Source: Nannobrachium achirus (lineage: Eukaryota > Chordata > Actinopteri > Myctophiformes > Myctophidae). From it: a stretch of DNA of 64,000 nucleotides. Positions within the stretch are counted from its first letter, which is position 1, and every line of letters starts with the position of its first letter. A model generated the notes under the pieces. It did not search any database. It saw nothing but the letters and a program-made list of their open reading frames with translations, and was not told the DNA's origin. The stretch is taken from the NCBI GenBank assembly GCA_963921795.1, contig OY997651.1:42679856-42743855 (forward strand). Reading direction: 5' to 3'. The position numbers and the translations under genes were made by a program. Shown in pieces: positions 1 through 11,215 of this stretch.

Positions 1-651
1 TCCTGAGCCATGACTGTGCAGGCCACTCCAATGCCTCCCTTTATAAGCAGTGTGACATGCTCATTGGGGGGAGGAAGTGGGAACAGGCCAGCCACTCACA
101 GAGTCAGATCAGAAACAATGGGGTTTACAGCTAAAAAGCTCCCATAGATACCAAACTAGCTAACTCAGTACAATTGCAAACTACCTTAATCACCTGAGAG
201 TTATACAGAACTAGCTAACTCAATACAATTGCAAACTACCTGTAAGCTCTAAATCAATGAAAGCTTCTAAATGTTAAAGTAATCACCTGAGAGTTTCCAG
301 CTGTGCTCCATGTGTCCCTCCTGAGCCATGACTGTGCAGGCCACTCCAATGCCTCCCTTTATAAGCAGTGTGACATGCTCATTGGGGGGAGGAAGTGGGA
401 ACAGGCCAGCCACTCACAGAGTCAGATCAGAAACAATGGGGTTTACAGCTAAAAAGCTCCCATAGATACCAAACTAGCTAACTCAGTACAATTGCAAACT
501 ACCTTAATCACCTGAGAGTTATACAGAACTAGCTAACTCAATACAATTGCAAACTACCTGTAAGCTCTAAATCAATGAAAGCTTCTAAATGTTAAAGTAA
601 TCACCTGAGAGTTTCCAGCTGTGCTCCATGTGTCCCTCCTGAGCCATGACT
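1..651. repeat. 318-bp tandem duplication, ~2.05 copies
   Basis: Two full copies (1-318, 319-636) look identical by eye, and a third begins at 637 and stops after about 15 bases. Each unit contains two shorter related blocks (around 163-197 and 212-243) sharing ACTAGCTAACTCARTACAAT. The window starts inside the array, so it may extend to the left. No coding potential is seen. Confidence 0.95.
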
Positions 652-850
652 CATATAAGGGAGGCAGAGGGAGAGATAAAGATGGAGAGGAGAGGAGATT
701 AATGCACAGGGAGGGGAATAGACTCATAATGGAAGAGGACAGAGTGGGAGGAGGTGGATGGGAGAGTTCAGGAGAGGAGAGGAGGAACAGTTGAGGTGAG
801 GAGAGGAGAGGAGGTCAGATGATGGCAGGAGGTGGGGGAGGGGAGAGGCG
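652..850. repeat. Purine-rich GA/GAGG low-complexity tract
   Basis: Almost only G and A on the plus strand, with irregular GAGAGG/GGAGG runs. The open frames here, serine- and proline-rich on the minus strand, are compositional artefacts. Confidence 0.8.
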
Positions 851-1318
851 AGCGGTGCCACAAGCGGAAATGTGGAGAGTTTTATGTATTCATGGTTTAC
901 AGAAATGTATAATGGCAACGATTGTCTCTAAAGACAGGTTGCCGTGATTTCTTTTTCACCCTAAAGCAGGAGGATCTTTAAAAAAAAAACGTGTACAGTA
1001 ATGTGTTAAAAATGATACACCCACCAGTTCATTAAGTATGCCTGGTTTCACCTTAGCACTGCCACCACCCACCTAATCCAGTCCCTCCTCCTCCGGATAT
1101 ATGATTTTAGTGTGACACTAAATCGCTGTTTTTTGATTGTCACTTTTGACTCTCAAGGTTTCAGCCTCCGGGAAGAAACTCAAAATACAAAGGGAATACA
1201 TCATTGCACATAACCACAGCAGGAGGTCTAATGAAGTACTGCAACCTCACAGACGTGTGAAAATCAGAATAAAAAGTAGAAACGGATGGCACCACATCTT
1301 TAGCGATGATAACGAAGA

Positions 1319-1497
1319 TTTGAGGAGAGGATAATTGCAGAGAGAAGAGAAGGGCTGTGGAGAGGAGGAGGGAGAGAAGGAGGGGGGAAAGGAGAGAAGT
1401 GAAGTGAAGTGAAGAGAGTTGAGCAGAGGACGTGATAGAAGAGGGTTGGGTTGAGGGGGTGAAAGGAGAAGACGTGAGGAGAGGAGAGGAGAGAATG
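1319..1497. repeat. Second purine-rich GAGAGG tract
   Basis: About 180 bases of G/A-rich sequence, including a short GAAGT iteration near 1397-1416. Three overlapping minus-strand frames here are serine/leucine/proline shadows of the tract. Confidence 0.8.
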
Positions 1498-2213
1498 TCC
1501 CAACCCTGATTTTGTATATCAAAAACCAAAGCCTCCATAGTGCCAGTAGCTGTCATGTTCCACTTAAGGTAACACTGAACCTAAAAGCTGTGATGCACTG
1601 TAAATGAAAGCCAGCCTTCATCCATCGATGTCACCCCCACACTAGTCATCCATCAGTGTGACTGAAGTGCCACATGTCTGCTGTTCCGGTGAGGACCCGC
1701 TAAGTGGTCTCTGCTCCTCCGCGTAAAGACAGATATTAGGACTCCTAACAGCAGGTCATCAACACACCTACTGTACTGGTTCATGCTTCATCATCCAGGA
1801 CATCTTTGCATGATGGACATTGTGTCTGCAAAGCTTCCCAGGCTTAGTTATCAGAGATGGTACTAGTCAGTCACCCCAACCAGAACAATGTTGCAGAGCC
1901 AGTGGCTTCGAAGCGTGACTTGGACTTGGACGTGAGTCCAAGTCCATATGACTTGGACTTGACTTGGACTCGCTTTAGGTGGACTCAACTACAACACTAG
2001 TAGCCACAGAACCGAGGGTGATAGGCTGATAAATAGCCGCTTTTTTCTTTTCTTTCTTTTAACAAAACTCTTTTTTTGTCTAGAGAGACGGTGAGACCTT
2101 CGTATAGCAATAACTACTATCAGAATATAAAGCTATTTAACACTTATTTTAAGAAAAGAATATCACAGACACCACCTTTATATTACCACTCAAGAATGTT
2201 CTGTGCAGGTGAG
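1498..2213. other. Unassigned spacer with a short ACTTGG-type repeat
   Basis: No gene is recognised. At about 1917-1974 the words GACTTGGACTTGG and their complement GAGTCCAAGTCC alternate, forming a small degenerate repeat able to fold on itself. Confidence 0.5.
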
Positions 2214-2214
2214 A

Positions 2215-2244
<30 letters not shown>
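2215..2244. repeat. (CT)n microsatellite
   Basis: Uninterrupted CT dinucleotides of about 30 bases followed by a C-rich tail. Confidence 0.95.
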
Positions 2245-2249
<5 letters not shown>

Positions 2250-2620
2250 CCCCCACTTTGTCTCCGTTACTCTCTATCCTAACCTTTCCCTCTGTCTTTT
2301 GTACTCATTCTCCTTCTTCTTCTGGGAGTCTGTCAGGGGTGCACGCATCGCATGGTGTCTTTGCTGCCGGGGAGGGTTGATCTCATTAAGGCTCTTCACT
2401 CATGTGGGAACAGTGTGTGTGTTTGTGCACGTGCACACGTGCGCGTGATGTGCGAGACAGCAAGCCCACATGATCAGACGGCACTCAGCAAGCCGCCGCT
2501 AAAGGCAAGAACAGATTAATGCAGACTAAGATTAAAAGGCAAGGTGATGCATTAGTCATTTCCCTTCACGCTGTGGCACCCCTCCCTTCCCTCCCTCACA
2601 CGGGTAAGAGTAGCCTACAG

Positions 2621-2785
2621 CAGTGGTTCCCAAACTGTGGGTTTGAATAGGTGCGTGGTCTACCTAGGTTTTTTTTACTTGGATTACCATTTCTATGCAT
2701 TCGATGTATTCGTGTTGATGTATTGGTGTAATACCTTGTATTGATGTTGATGTATTACCTTGCTTATTGTAGGTCTGCCAGTGTT
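2621..2785. mobile_element. hAT-like terminus joined to a dispersed repeat
   Basis: Begins with CAGTGGTTCCCAAACTGTGG, a terminal sequence typical of vertebrate hAT (Charlie-type) elements. The following ~140 bases (GAATAGGTGCGTGGTCTACC through the TATTACCTTGCTTATTG motif) match the reverse complement of 12050-12192, so the two loci are copies of one dispersed repeat. The far end is not defined because the sequence runs into the GT tract. Confidence 0.55.
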
Positions 2786-2810
2786 TGCCAAATGCCTAAA
2801 TTGTAAAATT

Positions 2811-3022
<212 letters not shown>

Positions 3023-3144
3023 GTACGTGATTGTGTGCGTGAGAGCGAGACATTATGATCCACATACATCCATTCTATTGCATTTATTTACGGGTAGGTG
3101 CAGGTCCACAGGCTTGTGTGTGTGACTGTGTGTAAATGGTCTGC

Positions 3145-3270
3145 ATTTTATATATGGCTTTTTTCTAAAGCGCTTTACATTATAATGTCCTTCACATTCA
3201 CCCATTCACACACCGATGGCGGAGGAAACCATGCAAGGCACCAACCACCAATTAACACAAATCGTGGCAG
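3145..3270 (-). mobile_element. Teleost SINE-like repeat, tail portion
   Basis: Contains AAGCGCTTTACAT and TTCACCCATTCACACAC, the complement of a tail common in fish repeats (GTGTGTGAATGGGTGAA...AAAGCGCTTT). The tRNA-related head with the same polarity lies at 3705-3805, so the repeat appears split by about 430 bases of other sequence. Confidence 0.5.
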
Positions 3271-3704
3271 CTATTAATTAATTAATCCTGTAGCTTCTGC
3301 CAGCGTTTTCAGTGTTTTTACCGTATTAGGGCGATAGGGCGATCGCAAGCACGAGTGTCTGTGTGGACACGATCCTCAATGTGGTGGAATAGAAAGAGAG
3401 GAAAAAAATGTCCATCCTGTTGTTGTAGCTCTGTTCAGTCTCCACTAAACAGCATGTGTGAATGGACATGGGGCGCTGTGAAACCAGAGGAAAGCTTTTT
3501 TTCTGCAGAAGAAGAGTTCAACCCTGTGGAGAAGTGCTTTTCATTTCCGGGTTATCTTTGTATGCTTTCGTCTCCTAGCAACCGAGTATCGATCTTGCTA
3601 GTAGAGAACGGCGATATTAATAAGCTCAAATTAAAAAGACCAATAAACCAGTTGGCAGGCAACCGCAAATGTTGAAAAAACAAGAGATCTCCGTTGGCAC
3701 GACA

Positions 3705-3805
3705 TCAATCAAGGACACTTCGACACTTGGCCAGGATGATCCGGGAATCGAACCTGGAACCTTTGGCTTGCAAGACAACCACCCTCCTGAGCCACTGCTG
3801 CCGTG
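3705..3805 (-). mobile_element. tRNA-related head of a split SINE-like repeat
   Basis: The minus strand carries a pol III B-box-like word (GGTTCGATTCC) and the head sequence GGCAGCAGTGGCTCAGGAGG; CGAAGTGTCC follows downstream on that strand. The same order is seen in the uninterrupted copy at 18323-18535. Only a tRNA-like remnant is present, not a functional tRNA. Confidence 0.5.
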
Positions 3806-3836
3806 TGCAAGTGTGTGCGTGTGCGAGTGTGAGAAA

Positions 3837-3898
3837 GTGAGTGAGTGAGTGAGTGAGACTGATGAGTGAGTGAGTGAGTGAGTGAGAGAGAGAGAGAG
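3837..3898. repeat. (GTGA)n/(GA)n microsatellite
   Basis: GTGA tetranucleotide runs interrupted once (GACTGAT), then GA dinucleotides. Confidence 0.95.
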
Positions 3899-3922
3899 CT
3901 CTAGAGACACATGTGATATAAT

Positions 3923-3940
3923 CGATCTACAAGCTCACAG
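3923..3940. repeat. Orphan half of the ATCTACAAGCTC palindromic cassette
   Basis: CGATCTACAAGCTCACAG matches the left arm of the cassette found throughout the window; the complementary right arm is missing. Confidence 0.5.
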
Positions 3941-4436
3941 CACGTTGGCTGGTTGTTTTCCGTGCTCCCAACCGACTATTAAACGAGGCATGATGAGGAT
4001 TGTGCTTCCCGACATGTCGAGAGTGGAGTCTGACAGTTCATTAATCCACCATAAATCCCTCTAAAGTTGCTCAAGTGTGGATTCTATTTTCACATTTCCT
4101 ATTAGTTCCTCTTTGTGGATTAAAGCTGTGCGGTTCAGCAGTGAGTGGCCACAGCCGCAGCCCCGGAACAGCTGCTGTAATTGGCTTGTAAATGGATTTG
4201 AGGATGGTTTTGGCATCGGTGATGATACGTACAGTAGAGATCTGAAGCTAGAAAGATGTTTTTCATGCTTCTTTTCCTCGTGTAGCCATTAGTGGAAAGT
4301 AACTTTTACTTCCCACTGCACTTAAGTGCTGCACTTAAAGCAGCACTATGTATTTTTTTTATTAATAAAATGTAACGTTGCCCAATCTTTATGGTAGAGT
4401 TAAAGTATTTTGATAAAATAGAATTTATACAATTAA

Positions 4437-5095
4437 TGATAATGAACTTTATTTGTATAGCACCTTTCATACATACAATGTTGCCCAAAGTGCTTTACAT
4501 ACATACATAAGTAAAATACAAAAAAACTAAAAAACATTGGTGTCAAAAAATAGAAAGAAGTCATTGAGGACAAAAGGAATAACAATAAGAAATAATAAAA
4601 GATAACAATAAAAGATCATAAGAAGTAAACACAAAAAACTGATTTAAGTAAAAGCCATATTGAAAAAATTGGTTTTCAGCTTAGTTTTAAAAACACAGAG
4701 AGCTTGCCCTTTTAAGCTCCAGAGGTAGTGTGTTCCATAACTGAGGGCCATAAACCCAAAAAGCGGCCATACCTATACCTTTATGAGGACCTTTAGGGAC
4801 CTCTCTTAGAAGAGCAGTGGAGGACCTAAGCGTTCTTGCTGGAACATAAAACTCGATAGAATCGCTAATATAAGGGGGTGCTAAGTTATTTAGTGCTTTA
4901 AAAATAAATAAAAGAGCTTTAAAATCAATTCTAAAAGATACAGGTAACCAATGTAATGTAGACGGGACTGGACTAGTGTGATCCCTTCTTCTTGTGTTGG
5001 TTAAAATTCTAGCTGCTGCATTTTGGATTACCTGAAGTTTTCTTATTGATTTTTTGGTTAATCCTGTAAAAAGTGAATTGCAGTAGTCCAGCCGG
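4437..5095 (-). mobile_element. L2-clade LINE, 5'-truncated 3' end with RT C-terminal remnant
   Basis: Reading the minus strand from 5088 to 4687 gives 133 codons without an internal stop. The peptide has hallmarks of the C-terminal part of LINE-2 reverse transcriptase: [10 protein letters not shown] (residues 1-10), [20 protein letters not shown] (21-40), [16 protein letters not shown] (45-60), [10 protein letters not shown] and [13 protein letters not shown] (114-126). A TAA then interrupts, and a one-frame shift would restore the family-like [10 protein letters not shown], so the copy is frameshifted. The 3' part ends in an ACAAATAAAGTTCATT-type tail near 4437. There is no initiator ATG and everything upstream of the DYCN region is absent, so this is a dead 5'-truncated insertion. 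Confidence 0.85.
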
Positions 5096-5586
5096 CTTCA
5101 GGCCGGGTACACATTTTAGTGTATGGGAGGGGCTTACAGTACATGTACAGTATGTTGCAACATATTTGTTTTGTAGGCTTAATTCTGATTTAGGCCTAAC
5201 TATAGGTTAGGCCTAAATGGGATAAAAAAGCATGTGTAAGTACTTCTGCATCATTTTGATTTAAAAAAGGTCTTACTTTGGCCATGTTCCATGTTCCAAG
5301 TATAAAAGTTATTTTCAAACTATCCTATAATGGAAACAGATAATATCTCTCAAGTTTTTTCTCGTGACATACACTGTATCTTAGGGGGAAAGATATACAT
5401 ATTTGACACAAATGTAAGGTACTGTACAAATAATATAACAATGTAATTGTCAGGGGTGACGTGGATGAAGAAGTTATTTACAGGCGGGGTGCCGTGCCCT
5501 GAGCCAAAAAATGTGTGAGAACCTGGTAGACTGTGATACGGAGGGACAAGGTGACATGACTGGAGATGAAACATGTCAGGTGTCAC

Positions 5587-6156
5587 CGGGGGCGTCACAA
5601 GGGGTAGGAAAGTGGGACTGAGTTACTAGGGCCCAAGGTGTTGGAGGCCTGGAGGGGCCTTAATTATTTTATACTTTAGCTATTGAAAAATAGCAGATAT
5701 ACAAGCTCACAGCGCGGCACCGAGTGCCGCGCTGCGAGCTTGTAGATCTGCTATTTTTGAAAAGTCGTGAAAATGTGTGCAAATCTTTGAATATATGCAT
5801 TTTTTTAAGCGAACATTTGTAACTCAAATTTTGCTTCTGGGGGGTCCCTGGAACTAAATATTTTGAGATGGGGGTCCGTGGCCAAATACATAACATTTTG
5901 GGGGTCCTTCACATGGAAAGGTTTGAGCTCCACTGACATCGAAACGTAGATTTTTCAAAAAAAAACCTTAGAAGGATTTGAAATATTCAAAGATTTTCGT
6001 GATTTTTCAAAAATAGCAGATCTACAAGCTCGCAGCGCAGCACTCGGTGCCGCGCTGTGAGCTTGTATATCTGCTATTTCTCAATAGTTAAAGCACAGGG
6101 GCCCCACAGTGCATGAATCCTTGTACCCGGGGCCCAGAATTTGGTGTCTCTCACCG
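5587..6156. mobile_element. hAT-like miniature transposon with two internal hairpins
   Basis: Left end GGGGGCGTCACAAGGGG and right portion GGGGCCCAGAATTTGGTG correspond to the better-preserved copy at 25509-26024; the right terminus has decayed. Inside are two palindromic cassettes (5683-5760 and 6003-6089), each an inverted pair of AAATAGCAGAT...ACAAGCTC arms. Between them lie GGTCC-rich blocks and a hAT-terminus-like GGTTTGAGCTCCACTG. Confidence 0.7.
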
Positions 6157-6256
6157 TCTGAGAGCATCCATCCGCCCAGCTCTAACGGTGTCCCTCTGTC
6201 ACGCTGCCTTCTGTCTCTGGCTCTCTACAAACACAAGTCACGCACACAGTCTAGTC

Positions 6257-6770
6257 CACTGGTTCTCAACCTGTGGGTGGGTGGTGGTGGGTCCCCTGAT
6301 GTCAGTAAAGTGACAATTTAACTTTTAAGACCTTTTTAATACCTTGGCATGGTATCAAACATGGCACACATGTACAGTATATCTCCTTGTATGGGCCGCT
6401 CTGTCCGCGACATCAGCTGACTGTGGTGATGTTGGTCTCAGAGTACTTTCTATGATCTTGGTCTTGTGCGACGTTAGTCTTGTGTGACGTTAGTCTCGTG
6501 TGACGTTAGTCTCGTGCTCACGGACATGGGGACATACTGTAGGGACATAGGAACCTACACAGAAAAGCCAGGCGTTGGAGCGGTTGGCACCGCTCGGAAA
6601 TTACTTTACCCAAAGTAACCAGCAAACTATACTATAAAAACTGGTCAAACATTGGCCAAATTGTCAAATTATATAATAGGCAACAATTGCTGAGAGTAGA
6701 CGATCTACAAGCTCGTTGCGAGGCGTTGTGAGCTTGTACAGTAGAAAAAGTTGTTTTAGTTTTGACGCTC
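6257..6770. mobile_element. Degraded hAT-like element with hairpin remnant
   Basis: CACTGGTTCTCAACCTGTGG near 6257 is a hAT-like end. AAGTGACAATTTAA and TTTTTAATACC follow; these words also occur, in reverse complement, inside the complete element at 30468-30891. A cassette remnant (6697-6745) has ACGATCTACAAGCTCG paired with GAGCTTGTAC. A 16-bp tandem repeat interrupts the interior. The right end is not clear. Confidence 0.45.
6463..6518. repeat. 16-bp tandem repeat with TGACGT cores
   Basis: About 3.3 copies of TCTYGTGTGACGTTAG; the first copy has GCGACGT instead of GTGACGT. Confidence 0.85.
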
Positions 6771-7375
6771 CATGGTGCTGGAATGACACAGCCCAGTACA
6801 GGACATTAAGCCAGAGTCACTATAATCCCTTTGGGTGATTTTAAAAGTTTACTTGAGACCTTAAAAAGTGAGTTTGTATTAATGATGGTCATTTGTGTTT
6901 TGCTTTTGTGTTTTTATGTTGTGCCTGCTTGTTTGCTTTCTTAGCCAAGGGCTCCCTTGTAAAATTAATTAGGCTTGTAGGACAAAAAGAAAAGAGAGAA
7001 TCCCCACTTGACCAAGGTTGATATAAATGTCTGATACCTCTCCGATATAGCTAGGTACATCGTAAAATACTGTGAACTCATGTAGCCTTATGAAGGTCTC
7101 GCCAAAGTGAGTGTACATGTATAGGGAAGTGAAAACCTGACACTTACATTTCAAATCACAGCCTTTGATTGACTGGTGATACAAATGTGACTGACACGAG
7201 GAATTAACAATCAGACTTTACAGAGACATTTGACTGACAGAAATCAGACTGACAGAAATCAGAGAGAAAGATGGAGAGAGGTAGACAATGTGTATGAGAG
7301 AGAGAAAAAGAGAGAGAGAGACTGTGCTACTGTTTCATGGTAGAAACTCACTCACAGTGCGTCACTTTGTGCTGC

Positions 7376-7554
7376 GCAGCGATCTTGTACATCTGTTATT
7401 TTATAATTATTTGTGGAAAATGTCTCAAATGTTTGGAAAATGTTTAGTATCATTTTGCATTTTTTTTCCCGTGGCCAAATACATATCATTGTGTCATAAA
7501 AACGTTTGAATCTGTAGAATTGTACAGGATCGGCCTCAGGTCTTAATGGGTTAA
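7376..7554. mobile_element. Remnant of TTAA-flanked miniature transposon
   Basis: Contains GATCTTGTACATCTG (decayed cassette arm), CCGTGGCCAAATACATATCA and a right end AATGGG directly followed by TTAA (7551-7554). These are diagnostic words of the family complete at 62023-62562. Confidence 0.5.
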
Positions 7555-7714
7555 CAGATAAACAGGTAGACTGATAAATTTAGATCATATTCATAATCAT
7601 ATAAAACCTGTGACCTCAATCCGACTATTGCTAAATCTCACCTGACATTCTTGTTTATCCATCACACCTACAATAGTATTGTCCAATATGTAATATCTAC
7701 CTGTAAATAAAAGG

Positions 7715-7715
7715 T

Positions 7716-7754
<39 letters not shown>

Positions 7755-7786
7755 GCGTGTGCGTGTGCGTGTGCGTGTGCGTGTGC

Positions 7787-7822
<36 letters not shown>

Positions 7823-7838
7823 GCGCGCGCGCGCGCGA
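7715..7838. repeat. Compound (GT)n(GCGTGT)n(GCGT)n(GC)n microsatellite
   Basis: Ordered blocks of GT, then GCGTGT, then GCGT, then GC. This gradient suggests stepwise point mutation followed by expansion. Confidence 0.97.
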
Positions 7839-8349
7839 ACAGCGCCACTTGGTCACCAGCGGTGTTGCAGCTCATGCAACGGACATAGTAACACAGTAAC
7901 ATACAGTAGGAACGGACAAAGTGACTCTTAGGAGACGGTGTGACCACCGCTCAAAAACACATTTACATTTTGACATGTACTGGAATTGATTCTGGCGTTG
8001 GAACCAATCCAAAATGGCCCCTGGCAAAGACGTCCAGGGCCAGAGAAACCACTTGACTGTGTGATCATGCATGGCTGGCAGAAGGAGTTATTTCAGTTGG
8101 ATCAATGGATAACATGCAGAGTAGTGTTCGTTGTACACACAGCACAGGCACCATCGGTCTCCAGAGACGTCATTCTGGTCCAATTAAAACCCTTTCAGAT
8201 CATATCCATGTTCCCAGGGGTGTACACGGTAGAGCGCCGCTCCACTAGTTCAGAGCCTTTGACCACATACCAGATGTGCCATTTCAAACCTTCACACGTC
8301 CTCCTGCCATTGGCAAGACAGTCTATTTTCAGGGGATTTGCAGACCATT

Positions 8350-8372
8350 GAGCTTGTAGATCAGCTATTTTT
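8350..8372. repeat. Orphan right half of the palindromic cassette
   Basis: GAGCTTGTAGATCAGCTATT is the right arm; no left arm is seen next to it. Confidence 0.5.
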
Positions 8373-8379
8373 GCTATTT

Positions 8380-9192
8380 GTATGACCTTCTCTGACTTTG
8401 AAGTTTAATATACTACCTTTGAAGGTGGATTCTGCTTTTCAAAGGAGAATGGAGTGGTTTCTTGCCATTTGCGGGTTTCTGCAAAAATACGCTCCATTCT
8501 CCATAAAAATTAGAAAGGCAAAAAATGCATTTGAAAAAATTGTCGGGAAAAGAGCAGTAAGTACTAAAAAGTTGAAACGGCACATCTGTAGTTGTTTGAG
8601 CTCGTTGTGAGAGTGCGTCTGTCTACCTCGCATATCGATCAGAAACAACCGCTCACACATCTTGCCAACACTCACAAAAGCTGCCGAGTGTCGACAGCGT
8701 GAAGTACGTTTTGGATACTGGACTTGTACTTCGACCGACAATAGGGTATTGATACTTTTACTTTAAAAAACACACCCATTGTGAAGTGAGCAATTCTATG
8801 TATGAGTTAATTTCATTAACACACATGCCTTTGATGAAACAATGACTTAATCGCCTTAATATTTTTTGTGATAGTATTTTCTTTCACTCAGAACATCCAA
8901 TGTGTTAAGCACCCCGCAAAGCTTGGCCAATGTGACACCGGACGACCCCTTTTTCGGGACAAATGGACAAAGCCAAATGTAGGAGCGGTTGGCTCCTTAC
9001 AGGAGTAAGCCTTGCAGAGCCATGAGGCCCATACAGGAGCCTATCTCCTGTTTCTGTAGCGTGAGGCAGCTTGATGTACAAGCACAGCCCCTGGACATGA
9101 TGCTAGTATGTCGCAGTTACTTACCCCCAATCCAACCCTTGATGCTGAATGCCTAGCAGGGAGGCACTGCATCCCATTTTTCAGTCTCTTTG
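8380..9192. other. Unassigned spacer
   Basis: No gene or complete repeat is recognised. An AGGAGC...GCTCCT hairpin (8981-8997) belongs to a small dispersed group also seen at 6578, 7931, 35762 and 39518. Confidence 0.4.
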
Positions 9193-9560
9193 GTATGACC
9201 TGAACGGGGTTCGAACCGACCTCCCAGTCTCAGGGCAGACACTCTGGGCTCTATTGTATTAAGTACCAGCTCTTATGCCTTAATTTAAAGGCCCGTCCTT
9301 ACTGTCTATGACCACCGAACGCTATATCCGAGAGTTCCGACTTTCCGACGTGCAGCTTTCCGAACTCTATTTCGGGTTAATGCTTTTCAGAAGATGCGAG
9401 TGATGTCATTTTGTAGTTGAACCGGACCTTTCCGTCGCAAAGTTCGGTGGTCGGAGACAGTATGGACAGGCCTCAAAGTTAAGGCATAAGAGCTGGTACT
9501 TAAGACAATCAAAATAGAACCCTCCAAGTCTAAACACAAGGCCACTGAGCTTACAGGATC
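9193..9560 (-). mobile_element. tRNA-derived SINE remnant split by a MITE
   Basis: On the minus strand, GCTCAGTGGCCTTGTG (9541-9556) leads into AGAGTGTCTGCCCTGAGA and GGTCGGTTCGAACC (9204-9244), the A-to-B-box order of a tRNA-derived head. The 277-bp element at 9246-9522 sits between the two boxes. Confidence 0.6.
9246..9522. mobile_element. MITE with ~40-bp terminal inverted repeats
   Basis: Left GGGCTCTATT...AAGTACCAGCTCTTATGCC and right GGCATAAGAGCTGGTACTT...AATAGAACCC are complementary over about 40 bases. A second inner inverted pair (CACCGAACGC/GTTCGGTGG) shows that the interior can fold too. The target-site duplication is unclear, so the superfamily is not assigned. The element has no coding capacity. 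Confidence 0.8.
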
Positions 9561-9886
9561 CACCGCTCAAGAAAATGCAATACTTTCTTCCATCATTGCC
9601 CTCTTCTTTCCCTCTTCACCAAATGTCTCCGCCGAAAACACCCGTCAACACATATTATGACATGTCCAGAATAGGGATGCTAGTTCACACACTGGCATAA
9701 CGCCCAGCTGAAACTTAACGAGGCTGGAGGCTGCCATCCAGGCATTTCCATCACCGAGGCCGATGGGCCAGAGCCAATCATCACTTCATAACGAGCTGGT
9801 CAATTAAGGATGCTTGCTGGTGTTCATTTGGGATGTGCTCTACAGTATGTGCAATCTGTGTTCAGAAGCACTCACTGTATCAGTGC

Positions 9887-10293
9887 TAGGGATGGGACGA
9901 TACGCGATATTATCGTTTATCGTGATAAAAAAAAACACTCATGATAATCGTATCGTGGAGATTTAATTTATCGTGATATCGTCCTCCGTCATGCACTGGC
10001 ATCAATTCACCTTTTATTAGCCGAGCTGCATATCCGGTACCATTTAAACCCTCTATAATTGGTAAAAGGTACTGGATACAGTTTTCTTTTCACTCTCTAT
10101 CAAATGTATTTGCCAAAGAATAGCCGATCTACAAGCTCACAACGCGTCGCATTGTGAGCTTGTAGATCTGCAATTTTTTGGCAAATGTTCCGCCCCAAGA
10201 TAATGGATTTTGACTATTGCGATAATATCGTAAATCGCAATTTCTTTTGTCATAATAATCGTGATATGACATTTTCATATCGTCCCATCCCTA
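9887..10293. mobile_element. hAT-like MITE with 8-bp target duplication
   Basis: A perfect 16-bp terminal inverted repeat, TAGGGATGGGACGATA, is flanked by ATCAGTGC (9879-9886) and ATCAGTAC (10294-10301), an 8-bp target duplication with one mismatch. Sub-terminal ATCGTTTATCGTGATAAA words are palindromic. The centre holds a well-formed cassette (10120-10180) with AGCCGATCTACAAGCTCACA and its complement. The sequence is related to 26978-27876. Confidence 0.85.
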
Positions 10294-10372
10294 ATCAGTA
10301 CATATACTGTATGTGGCATGTGTTTGTATTGTGTATGTTATATATGCGTAGTATGTATACATGTATGCATAC

Positions 10373-10400
10373 ATACACACACACACACACACACACACAT
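10373..10400. repeat. Short (AC)n microsatellite
   Basis: About 12 AC units inside an ATAC-rich stretch. Confidence 0.85.
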
Positions 10401-10833
10401 ACATACAGTACATGCATCTCAGCTTAATATTAGATTTTTCCTTTATTATCTATACATCCATACTACTGTACATACAGTATGTATACTCTGATGTGCTTGT
10501 TAATGAATGAAGAAGATATAACAATACAACATCTTTTGCCTCCCTTTTGCCTTTATTGAAATAACAATTACCTTTTCGTCATCTCTACCAGGCGGAGATA
10601 GTGTGTGCTTGTGTGCATGGGTGTGAGTTTACCCATTTTGAGATTTCCCTTTATTATTTGTGCTGTACATTACCTACAGGACAGAGGACATACGTATATA
10701 CAGTACAGCTCCTGTGCCTCATTTGTATTTCCTGGGTGTCAAAAGGATTTCATTGATTCCCTGAGAAATGGCCGCTCTGCATCGATGTTGTTAACTCTCC
10801 ACAGAGCAACAGTGACTGCTCATGTAGATCTGT

Positions 10834-11098
10834 ATATCGTCGTTGTCGGGTGAAAACCTTGTATGTCCACAACCGCTTGTTTTGCATTTATCATTTTAAA
10901 AATGATTTAAACTAGTGAAAACAGCCTGATCTACAAGCACACAACGCCTCGCAAACGTTTTGTGCTTGTAGATCTGCTGTTTTCACTACTTTTGTTTTGT
11001 GTGACGGCCTTGTATGATGAAGCAGGGCTTTACTTTGCAAAAGAACGAACACATTTGAAACTTGGAGATGCGAGATTTCCACCCAACAACGACGATAT
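10834..11098. mobile_element. MITE family B (terminal repeat ATATCGTCGTTGTCGGG)
   Basis: Left ATATCGTCGTTGTCGGGTG and right CACCCAACAACGACGATAT are inverted. A cassette variant with GATCTACAAGCACACAACGC arms lies at about 10925-10985, between ACTAGTGAAAACAG and CTGTTTTCACTA. GATGAAGCAGGGCTTTACTT follows. Copies or parts occur at 24137, 30999, 35546, 55712 and 57106. Confidence 0.8.
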
Positions 11099-11103
11099 TC
11101 TCT

Positions 11104-11104
<1 letters not shown>

Positions 11105-11137
<33 letters not shown>

Positions 11138-11170
11138 CGTGTGCGTGTGTGTGCGTGTGCGAGTGTGTGC
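11105..11170. repeat. (GT)n/(GCGT)n microsatellite
   Basis: GT repeats passing into GCGTGT, directly outside the right end of the family B MITE. Confidence 0.95.
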
Positions 11171-11215
11171 GAGAACGTGCAAAGCATGCGCCAGTGTTCG
11201 TCTGTTCAGGAGGGC

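Noticed and set aside
1161..1556. 131-residue minus-strand frame
   Set aside because: Serine/leucine/proline bias comes from the purine-rich tract; no initiation context or domain.
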